This document shows positions 8,163-15,158 of a DNA stretch of 64,000 nucleotides, in pieces (position 1 is the first letter of the stretch; every line of letters begins with the position of its first letter). The position numbers were made by a program, and so were the translations under genes. This DNA is from Cryobacterium sp. Y82 (lineage in GTDB: Bacteria > Actinomycetota > Actinomycetes > Actinomycetales > Microbacteriaceae): positions 124,001 through 188,000 of the forward strand of contig NZ_PJJJ01000034.1 of the NCBI RefSeq assembly GCF_002929495.1, read 5' to 3'. Below the pieces are notes generated by a model. The model made no database searches and was not told the DNA's origin. It worked only from the letters and a program-made list of their open reading frames with translations.

Positions 8163-9497
8163 CTAGGTGCCGCCGCGCAGGGCCGTGATCGGCTCGATGT
8201 TGGAGGCGCGCACCGCGGGATAGGCGCCGGCGGCGAGCCCGACGACGGTTCCGAGCAGGGCGGCGCCGATGGCCACGAAGGGGTCGAGTATGGGCGTCCA
8301 GCCCTGCAGCAGCGACACAACGACGACCGCGAACACCCCGACTGCCGAACCGATCAGGCCGCCGAGCAGGCCGATCACGGCTGACTCCACGATGAACTGG
8401 CGGGCAATATCGCGCTTGGTCGCGCCGAGCGCGCGGCGCAGGCCGATCTCCCCGACCCGTTCCAGTACCGAGAGCAGGGTGACGTTGGCGATGCCGAGAC
8501 CGCCGGCGAGCAGGGCGATAATACCGAGCGTGAGGAAGACGATGTTGATGTCGGCCTGGATATTGTCTTGGAGCGACGACGCGGCGGCGGGCGCCTGCAC
8601 CGTGAAGTTTTCGGGCGCGTTCGGGTCGAGTGCGATCGGTGCTTGCCGGGCCACGAGCGTGCCGGCGCCGACATTGATCTGCACGTGCAGTTCGGTCGGG
8701 GCGCTGAGTCCGAAGTCGGCGCGCGCGGTGCCGAGCGGCACAATGACGGCGTCGAGCAGGTTGGCGCGGCGCTCGACGCCGTCGATGATGCCGATGACGG
8801 TGTACGGCACCTCGCCGATGAAGATCGACGGCTGCGAGTCGACCCGGTTGATGCCGAGCGTTTCCGCGGCCCGGGCCCCGAGCACGACGACCCGGTCGGC
8901 GCGCTCGTCGTGTCCGACGTCGAAGTAGCGCCCGGTGATGACCTGCCCGCGCACTGCGGCGAGCAAGCCTGGCGAGGTGGCGATTACGGCGGGGCTCAGG
9001 GTTTGCGCGGCCGAGGGGTCATTGACGGGAACGGAGGTCACGAGCTGGTCTTCGACGTCGACCTCGGCTACGAGACCCGCGCGTTCCACCCCGGCAAGGC
9101 GATTCACCCGCTCCGGGGCATCCCACGGCAGCCGCCCGGCCGCCTGTTCGTTGCCGCTCGAATTGCGCGTTGAGGCCGGCTCGATCATGACCTGGGTCGC
9201 CGAGACGGCGTCGAACTGGTTGGAAATCTGCCCGGCGGCGGTCTGCGCGAATCCAATGGTGACCACGAGCGAGGCGATGCCGAGCACGGTACCGAGGGTC
9301 GTCATCACGAGTCGGCTCGGGCGGGCGCCCACGCCGTAACTCGCCTCGACCATCAGGTCCTGCACCGAGAACCGGTCGGCGCGACGAATGACCGGAACGA
9401 TGCTGGGCGTCAGTTCAGCGGATGCCGTCAGCTCGGTATCAGGGACCGCGGCGACGCGGGAACGGCGGCGCAGCATCCGCTTGAAGAAGGCCTTCAT
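8163..9497 (-). CDS. MacB/FtsX-type ABC transporter permease
   Basis: 444 residues: a cytosolic basic N-terminus, one membrane helix near residue 60 (MTTLGTVLGIASLVVTIGF), a large extracytoplasmic MacB-PCD-like domain (about 90-310), then three helices with the FtsX core ALLAGGLGIANV, GEIGLRRALGAT and a C-terminal EPITALRGGT. This is the MacB/YknZ class, which works mechanically on extracytoplasmic substrates rather than transporting through the lipid. It overlaps the ATPase gene by 4 nt (ATGA) and ends a four-gene operon. Confidence 0.9.
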   Translation of the reverse strand: MKAFFKRMLRRRSRVAAVPDTELTASAELTPSIVPVIRRADRFSVQDLMVEASYGVGARPSRLVMTTLGTVLGIASLVVTIGFAQTAAGQISNQFDAVSATQVMIEPASTRNSSGNEQAAGRLPWDAPERVNRLAGVERAGLVAEVDVEDQLVTSVPVNDPSAAQTLSPAVIATSPGLLAAVRGQVITGRYFDVGHDERADRVVVLGARAAETLGINRVDSQPSIFIGEVPYTVIGIIDGVERRANLLDAVIVPLGTARADFGLSAPTELHVQINVGAGTLVARQAPIALDPNAPENFTVQAPAAASSLQDNIQADINIVFLTLGIIALLAGGLGIANVTLLSVLERVGEIGLRRALGATKRDIARQFIVESAVIGLLGGLIGSAVGVFAVVVVSLLQGWTPILDPFVAIGAALLGTVVGLAAGAYPAVRASNIEPITALRGGT

Positions 9498-10174
9498 GAC
9501 AGCTCGCTCAGGCGGCCGTCGGTGATGCGCACGCGGCGTTCGGCCCGATCGCTCACGGCGTGGTCGTGCGTGATGACGATAAGCGTGAGGCCGTCGGCGT
9601 GCAGCTCTTCGAACAGGTCCATGACCTCGCCGCCGGTGGTCTCGTCGAGGTTGCCGGTTGGTTCGTCGGCGAGCAGCAGTTCGGGCGAAGCAACGACAGC
9701 GCGTGCCACGGCCACGCGCTGGCGTTCGCCGCCGGAGAGGGTGCCGGGCAGAAAATCCAGCCGATGGTTGAGGCCCACCCGGTCGAGGGCGGCGCGGGCG
9801 CGGTCCTCGCGTTCGGCGCGCGGCACACCGCTGTACAGGGTGGCGAGCAGCACGTTGTCGAGCACGGTGCGGTGCGGCAGCAGGTGGAAGGCCTGAAAGA
9901 CGAAGCCGATGGTGCCGCCCCGCACGATCGCGCGCTGCTTCTCATCGAGCATGCTCGTTGAGGTGCCGTCGAGATGGTACTCGCCGACACTCGGCCGGTC
10001 GAGCAGACCGAGCAGGTTGAGCATCGTGGATTTGCCCGAGCCGCTCGGGCCGACGATCGACAGGTAGTCGCCGCGCTCCACCCGCAGGTTGACCGATTTG
10101 AGCGCCTGCACCTCGGGCGGGCCGGGAAACGACCGGGTGACGTTGACCAGTTCGACGACCGGGGCTGTCATCAC
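9494..10174 (-). CDS. MacB/LolD-type ABC transporter ATPase
   Basis: 226 residues with Walker A GPSGSGKST (42-50), Q loop VFQAFHLLPHRT, signature LSGGERQRVAVARA, Walker B LLLADEPTGNLD and switch His VITHDHA. The LLPHRTVLDNV and ADEPTGNLD motifs are typical of the MacB/LolD/FtsE subgroup. It would power the neighbouring FtsX-type permease. It overlaps both neighbours by 4 nt (ATGA), so the three genes are translationally coupled. Confidence 0.94.
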   Translation of the reverse strand: MMTAPVVELVNVTRSFPGPPEVQALKSVNLRVERGDYLSIVGPSGSGKSTMLNLLGLLDRPSVGEYHLDGTSTSMLDEKQRAIVRGGTIGFVFQAFHLLPHRTVLDNVLLATLYSGVPRAEREDRARAALDRVGLNHRLDFLPGTLSGGERQRVAVARAVVASPELLLADEPTGNLDETTGGEVMDLFEELHADGLTLIVITHDHAVSDRAERRVRITDGRLSELS

Positions 10175-11739
10175 CGGCCCACCACGACGAGGTCCCCGAC
10201 GCCCAGCGAGCCGTCGACGGCCGTGATCTCGACGAAGCCTTCGGCGGCGAGCCCGGTCGTGACCTCGACCAGCACCGTGTCGGCGGAGCCGCCGGGAGCA
10301 AACTCGACGCGGGATTCGCCGCCGGGCCCCGCAGTCAGCGCGGCGAGCGGGACGGCGAGTACATCGCCCTCGGTTGAACTGACCGGGATGCGCACGCGCA
10401 CGTTGCTGCCCTGCACGGCCTGGATCTGCTCGTCGGTGAGGGCGTCGGGAGCGAACAATACGGTGAAGCGGCCGCTTGCGGCTTCGCCACTGGCCGGTTC
10501 GGTGGGGAGTACCGAGGAGATCGTCGCGGGCTGGTCGCCGTCGGGCATAGCGAGTATGGCCGGGGCGCCGACCGTAAGCAGGGCTGCATCGCTCGCGGTC
10601 GCCGAGCCGGAGATCACGAGCGTCGCGCCGGAGACCCGCATGACCGGCCCGGTGATACTCGATCCACGTTTGACGCTGATCTCGTCGACCCGGCGGGGGA
10701 GGCCAGGCAGGTAGAGCACTTCGCCGGACGGAAGATACGCGAGTGCGCCGTCACGGGCGTCGCTCAGGGTCTCGTTTGCACGGGTCAGTTCGGCCTTGGC
10801 CGCGGTGACGGCGGCTTTTTCAGCGCTCGCGTCGCGTGGCGCGAGAGCCTGGGCCTGGCGGGCGACGGCCAGGGTGACAGACTCCTCGGCATCCGCTATC
10901 GCGTTGGGGGTTCCCTCGGTTCTGGCCAGGGCAAGCGCGCGCTGCGCGCTGCGCACGAGATTGCCCTGCTCGACCACGTCAACGTTTGACGCGGCGCCCT
11001 GCACGGTGGTGAGGGCGCCAGCGGCGCTGTCGACGGATGCCTGCGCGCTCGTGACTCCGGCTTCGGCACCGCTCACCGCGGTCGCAACGTCGGTGCCGCC
11101 GGTGGGAGCCGGGTAGCCGACCTTGGCGTAGAGCGCTGTGACGGCACTCGCTGTTTGCGCGTCGAACACGTCGGAGTCGAGCGCGCCGGCATCGATTCCG
11201 GCCGCGTTCAAGCCCTGCTTGAACTGCAGCACGTCGGGGCCGGAGACGCCGACGCGAAGGGTGCGGTAGACCGGCAGGTCGCCGGGCAACACGATTACCG
11301 GGCGGCCGGTGACTTCGAGCGCGATCGAGGCCGTGTCGAAGATGGCGGCGACCTCGGGCACCTGACCGGTGACGATGGGAGCCCCGGCGAGTTCGCCGGT
11401 TTCAATGCTGACCTCCACCGAGTCGGCGTAGGTGGCGTCGCCGCGCATGGTGACGTCATTAGCCAGTTGCCGGTTTTCGATGGGGACCGTGATGAGTCCG
11501 CCGGCGGGAGCGTCGGCATCCGCTGCAGCCTGCCCGGGTGAGACGATCAGCTGGCCAAGCCCGAGACCGGCCACGAGCGCGATGATGGCGACCGTGGCCA
11601 TGACCCAGATCACGCGGTTGCCGGCGAACACGCGACGCCAGCCTTGACTGCGTGAGCGGGTGGGCGGGGCGACAGCGTCGAGGTCGATCACCTCGGTTGC
11701 GTCGGGCTCGCTCTTTCGTCGTCCGAACAGGCGCGGCAC
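10171..11739 (-). CDS. MacA/HlyD-like membrane-anchored adaptor with peptidoglycan-binding-like segment
   Basis: 522 residues. A basic N-terminus is followed by one membrane helix (about 38-60, VIWVMATVAIIALVAGLGLG), a barrel-sandwich half (VSIETGELAG), a peptidoglycan-binding-like segment around 135-185 (GPDVLQFKQGLNAAGID), a long coiled coil (about 215-320) and a C-terminal beta domain. In Gram-positive MacAB-like systems this adaptor stands outside the membrane and contacts the permease. The GTG start abuts the TAG of the lipoprotein gene with no gap, and the 3' end overlaps the ATPase gene. Confidence 0.85.
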   Translation of the reverse strand: MPRLFGRRKSEPDATEVIDLDAVAPPTRSRSQGWRRVFAGNRVIWVMATVAIIALVAGLGLGQLIVSPGQAAADADAPAGGLITVPIENRQLANDVTMRGDATYADSVEVSIETGELAGAPIVTGQVPEVAAIFDTASIALEVTGRPVIVLPGDLPVYRTLRVGVSGPDVLQFKQGLNAAGIDAGALDSDVFDAQTASAVTALYAKVGYPAPTGGTDVATAVSGAEAGVTSAQASVDSAAGALTTVQGAASNVDVVEQGNLVRSAQRALALARTEGTPNAIADAEESVTLAVARQAQALAPRDASAEKAAVTAAKAELTRANETLSDARDGALAYLPSGEVLYLPGLPRRVDEISVKRGSSITGPVMRVSGATLVISGSATASDAALLTVGAPAILAMPDGDQPATISSVLPTEPASGEAASGRFTVLFAPDALTDEQIQAVQGSNVRVRIPVSSTEGDVLAVPLAALTAGPGGESRVEFAPGGSADTVLVEVTTGLAAEGFVEITAVDGSLGVGDLVVVGR

Positions 11740-12696
11740 CTACTTGCCTTGCTCGGAGTCCGCGATGAGCGCGTCGAGCTCGGACTTGTGGTCGGTGATG
11801 AACTGCTCTTCGAGCTCGAACTGCACCTTGGTCGTTGCTTCCGTGTAGTCAACATCTTCGGCGCAGGTGTAGTCGGCCATGGCCAGTGCGAGTTCCTTTT
11901 CGCGGAGGTCGGCGAGGATCGTTTCGTCGGGGGCAGCGCCCGTCTGGTCTTCGTAAAGCGCGTTTTGCTCGTTCATGACCGACTCCTGAGCGTCTGCCTT
12001 CTTCGCGAAGGTCGCGTATCCGTCGTCGGCCATGCAGGCCGCCCATTCGGCGTCTAGCTTCACGATCGCGGGGGAGGCCTGCAGGTCTTCGTACAGGGCG
12101 CTCATGGCTTCGTACAGCGCGGCGTGTTCTTCCTGCGACGGCTGGTCGCCGTTGATTTCCTGAAGGGCCGCGCCGTAGCAGCCCTTGGTTTCGTAGCTGT
12201 CGGTGTAGGAACCGTCGGCAAGCTCCTCCTCAGTGGGCTGCGGACCGTAAAGTGCTTCGTTGTAGGCGGCTTGCTCGCTCTCGGAGAGTGACGCCAGGTA
12301 GTCCTGGTTTGGGTCGACGATTTCCGCGCTCTGCGCCTCCTGCTCGGCGATCTGCTCCGGGGACTGGCTCATTCCGTAGCCGTTCTCGGCCACCCACTTC
12401 TCGGTGCCGTACTCTTCACCGTCATCGCTCATCATGCCGCTGTACTGCGAGGCGTTGACGGGCGTGTAGTCGAAGCCTTCGTCGGACATGCAGGTGGCCA
12501 CGAGTTCCTCCTGGTCGTTCTGCGCGGCGATCGCCGAGTCTTCGTCGTAGCCCTCGTAGATCCCCGACATGTACTTCTGTAATGGGCCCTCGGCCGGGTC
12601 GAGCTTCTCGGCGGCCTTCTCGCCGCTGCACCCCGCGAGCGTCAGCGATAAGAGAGCGGCGGCGGCGATGGCAGTGAGCAGTGAGCGATGGCGCAT
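11740..12696 (-). CDS. Secreted lipoprotein of unknown function, first gene of the MacAB-like operon
   Basis: 318 residues with a clear lipoprotein signal: basic MRHR, hydrophobic stretch and lipobox LAGC (lipidated Cys23). The mature part is very acidic and Glu/Gln-rich. It contains two similar short motifs, TCMSDEGFDYTP and ACMADDGYATFA, plus a third Cys in ETKGCYGAAL, so internal duplication with paired cysteines is likely. I do not recognise an enzymatic domain. Being first in an operon with adaptor, ATPase and FtsX permease suggests an extracellular substrate-binding, sensing or immunity-type lipoprotein (inference). Confidence 0.85.
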   Translation of the reverse strand: MRHRSLLTAIAAAALLSLTLAGCSGEKAAEKLDPAEGPLQKYMSGIYEGYDEDSAIAAQNDQEELVATCMSDEGFDYTPVNASQYSGMMSDDGEEYGTEKWVAENGYGMSQSPEQIAEQEAQSAEIVDPNQDYLASLSESEQAAYNEALYGPQPTEEELADGSYTDSYETKGCYGAALQEINGDQPSQEEHAALYEAMSALYEDLQASPAIVKLDAEWAACMADDGYATFAKKADAQESVMNEQNALYEDQTGAAPDETILADLREKELALAMADYTCAEDVDYTEATTKVQFELEEQFITDHKSELDALIADSEQGK

Positions 12697-12907
12697 GAGG
12701 TTCCCCTTTTAGCATTGTCTGGGCTGCGCCACGAACCGATCGCCGCCCCCGATCTCCCCATACGCTAGCGCACCGCGAGAACGGATGGGGGTGGACGCCC
12801 CGTTGCAGCGCTACATGAACAATACTGCTTGGTCTGTTTTGCCTGCAACTTGTCGGGTCTGCCTGTGCTTGAGCGGGAGGCTGCTGGGAAAGCCTCAAGG
12901 TCGCGGG

Positions 12908-12997
12908 CATAACTCCTGCAATTTCTCAACCTTGATGAGCAGATCCGCGTGATGACGGGAGAGTTGAATACCGTCAAGACAGATTGCAGGAGTTATG
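12908..12997. repeat. 90-bp inverted-repeat element, copy 1
   Basis: CATAACTCCTGCAAT (12908-12922) and its exact reverse complement ATTGCAGGAGTTATG (12983-12997) bound a 90-bp unit. The same termini, also exactly 90 bp apart, recur at 51235-51324. The inner 55 bp or so differ between the two copies apart from TTTCT next to the left arm. Confidence 0.85.
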
Positions 12998-13158
12998 GGG
13001 TGTGAGGCACGGATAGGGTTTATCGAGGAGTCTCCTCCCAGTTTCACGTGATTGGAAAATGCACCATGGCCCAAAACCCCAAACAGAGCAATAAGGTCGC
13101 CCGAACCGCCAGCTCGGGGATCAGAAATGCCCGGTTCAGCGCTGCAGCAGACACAGCC

Positions 13159-13184
13159 GCTGTCAGGGCCCGGGCCCTGACAGC
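13159..13184. repeat. 26-bp perfect GC palindrome
   Basis: A perfectly self-complementary 26-bp sequence centred on CCCGGG, with arms starting GCTGTCAGGGCCC. It lies about 80 bp beyond the 3' end of the MBL-fold gene (minus strand), so it may end that transcript, but there is no T-run. Related GGGCCCTGAC units follow it. Confidence 0.7.
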
Positions 13185-13262
13185 TCGGGCCCTGACGGCC
13201 CGGGCTCTGGCGGCCCGCGCCCCGGAGGAAGAGAAGCCCGGCACGCAAGCTTGCGAGCTCGG

Positions 13263-14027
13263 TTAGAGCGGGTCGCGCAGGTAGGCCAGCTGCGCGCGAA
13301 CGGATGCTTCCGCGGCGAACCGCACCGCGGCATCCGTTTGCGCGTAGACCATGTCGGTGACCTGCGCCACGGTCGCCGCCGAACCGAGGGTGTCGAGCGC
13401 CGCGCGCACCTGGTCGAGACGCTCGTGGCGGTGCGCGAGGTAGGCGGAACAGATGGCCGCGAGGTCGGGCAGCACCGGGCCGTGCGCGGGCAGCACGATG
13501 GCCGGCCCGCGCGCGCGCAGGGCCTCGAGCGAAGTTAGATAGTCGGCGAGGGCGCCGTCGATGATCGACGTTCCGCGGCCGAGAATGGTGTCGCCGGTCA
13601 GTACAGAGCCGGTGGCGCCGTCGCCGGGCAGGTGCAGGCAGATCGAGTCGTCAGTGTGCCCGGGGGTAGCTAATACCCGGATGCTGGTGCCGGCGGCCGC
13701 AATCAGCTCCCCGTCGGTGAGTGGGTCGCCATTCACGCAGAAGGCCGGATCGAAGGCCCGCACCGGGGCCCCGGTGAGCTCCGCGAATCGAACCCCCGCC
13801 GCCGTGTGATCGGCGTGTCGGTGTGTGATCAGCACGAGCTCGACCCGGCCGGCAGCGGCGAGCGTGGCAAGGTGGCCCACGTCGAGCGGTCCCGGGTCGA
13901 CGACGACCAACGCTGGTGCGTCGGGCGCCCCGATGAGGTAGCTGTTGGTACCGTCGAGCGTCATCGGACCGGCATTTGGCGCGAGCAGGCTGCGGGTGAG
14001 CGGGCTCGTGCGCAGGATGGCGGGCAT
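13263..14027 (-). CDS. MBL-fold metallo-hydrolase (glyoxalase II / LACTB2-like)
   Basis: 254 residues with the metallo-beta-lactamase signature THRHADHTAAG (residues about 66-76, HxHxDH), a downstream His in TPGHTDDSICL, an Asp ligand in LTGDTILGRG and a final His in LPAHGPVL. N-terminal GPMTLDGTNSYLIG is typical of the LACTB2/glyoxalase II-like subgroup, often acting on thioesters, RNA or lactones. Cytosolic. It lies about 60 bp downstream of an alcohol dehydrogenase remnant and is transcribed in the same direction. The substrate is not predictable. Confidence 0.9.
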   Translation of the reverse strand: MPAILRTSPLTRSLLAPNAGPMTLDGTNSYLIGAPDAPALVVVDPGPLDVGHLATLAAAGRVELVLITHRHADHTAAGVRFAELTGAPVRAFDPAFCVNGDPLTDGELIAAAGTSIRVLATPGHTDDSICLHLPGDGATGSVLTGDTILGRGTSIIDGALADYLTSLEALRARGPAIVLPAHGPVLPDLAAICSAYLAHRHERLDQVRAALDTLGSAATVAQVTDMVYAQTDAAVRFAAEASVRAQLAYLRDPL

Positions 14028-14089
14028 GAAGGCAGCCTACTGCCGCGATCGGCGGCGCCCCGAGCGGAGGTGCCGCCGGTTTACGCGGG

Positions 14090-14310
14090 TTAGGGGTGAA
14101 CGATGATCGTGACTGCGGTCTCGTTGTGGTTGATCAGGGTGTCGAAGCCCACGGTAATCAGGTTATCGAGTGCGATGCGGCCGGTGATGAACGGCGCCAG
14201 TTCAACCCGGCCGTCCTGAACGAGCTTGATGGTCGCGCACGTCAGCGATCGTTCCACGCAGGTCGATCGCCTTGGGCACGGCGGCGACGAGCAGGCCGGG
14301 CGATACCCGG
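14090..14310 (-). pseudogene. C-terminal remnant of a zinc-type alcohol dehydrogenase
   Basis: On the minus strand TIKLVQDGRVELAPFITG followed by RIALDNLITVGFDTLINH is the C-terminal end of a medium-chain zinc alcohol dehydrogenase. Immediately upstream, in a different frame, the DNA reads VPKAIDLRGTIADVRD, which is the sequence expected just before TIKLV, so a frameshift lies near 14235. Nothing of the zinc-binding or Rossmann portions precedes it; DNA turns into the Nudix promoter by about 14310. This is a decayed fragment, not a functional gene. Confidence 0.75.
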
Positions 14311-14357
14311 CGTTAGTGTGGACGAGACGGCACGACCCGACACCCAAAGGACCAGAG

Positions 14358-15143
14358 ATGACGCGAGATACCGAGGCAGCGCGACCACTACTAGGGGTTG
14401 CGGCGACCGTGGTCTTGCTGCGTGACGGTGCCACCGGGCCCGAAGTGCTGCTGCTCGAACGCCCCCGTCATCGTGGGTCTTTCGCCGGCGCGTGGGTGTT
14501 TCCCGGTGGCGGCGTCGACCCGGGCGACAAGCGGGCAGCGGATGCCGCGGCGCCGGCTGGCCCCGCCAGCGCGGGTGAGCCGGCGGCCGGCCGCGGCTCG
14601 GCGGGCCTGCCTGGCGGGCCTGGCCCCGCGGCGGAGGTTGTCGAACAGCTCGCCGCCCGTCGGGCTGCCGTGCGCGAGTTGCGGGAAGAGACCGGGCTCG
14701 TGGTCAGGCCCGAGGCGCTTATCGCGACGGCGGTGTGGGTGCCGCCGCGCAGCGCCCCGAAGCGTTTGCGCACCTGGTTCTACGTCGCGACGGCACCGCC
14801 CGGCACCATCGTGCTCGCCGAGGATGAGGTCATTGACTACGCCTGGCTGCGGCCGGAGACGGCGCTGGAGCGGCACGCATCCGCTTTGATGATTCTCGTA
14901 GCTCCGACCTGGGTGACTCTGCACGGTCTGCAGGGATTTGGGGCCGTAGCCGACATCGTGGCGAGTGCCGGGCAGCGCCCTCTGGCACACTACGAAACCC
15001 GGCTCGGTACGAGCGAGCGGGGGCCGGCGCTGTTCTGGGCGGGGGATGTCGCCCACGCCGATGACGCCCTCGCCGAGCAGGCAGGCGGTCGGCACCGCCT
15101 CGAGATCGGCCAGGTGCCCTGGGTGTTCAATGTTCGGGCGTGA
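14358..15143 (+). CDS. Nudix hydrolase with a long insertion in the Nudix box (NUDT19/CoA-pyrophosphatase-like)
   Basis: From the ATG at 14358 the protein has 261 residues. The Nudix box is split: GGGVDPGD starts it, then roughly 50 Ala/Gly/Pro-rich residues intervene before AAVRELREETGLV (RExxEETG). Such an insertion is known in NUDT19-like proteins, which often hydrolyse CoA esters. The beginning, LLGVAATVVLLRDGATGPEV, is the usual first Nudix strand. Further in-frame codons upstream to 14226 overlap the alcohol dehydrogenase remnant and are not Nudix-like, so the later ATG is preferred. It is convergent with the secreted transglycosylase-like gene. Confidence 0.88.
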   Translation: MTRDTEAARPLLGVAATVVLLRDGATGPEVLLLERPRHRGSFAGAWVFPGGGVDPGDKRAADAAAPAGPASAGEPAAGRGSAGLPGGPGPAAEVVEQLAARRAAVRELREETGLVVRPEALIATAVWVPPRSAPKRLRTWFYVATAPPGTIVLAEDEVIDYAWLRPETALERHASALMILVAPTWVTLHGLQGFGAVADIVASAGQRPLAHYETRLGTSERGPALFWAGDVAHADDALAEQAGGRHRLEIGQVPWVFNVRA

Positions 15144-15158
15144 GCTTTTACCGGCGGT

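Larger units (their letters stand above)
12697..13262. other. Gene-free region with palindromic repeats
   Basis: 566 bp without a convincing gene; the short reading frames on both strands have repetitive Ala/Arg composition. It holds the promoter of the lipoprotein operon near 12.7 kb, a 90-bp inverted-repeat element (12908-12997) and a GC-rich palindrome (13159-13184) followed by degenerate copies of GGGCCCTGAC up to about 13230. Confidence 0.7.
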
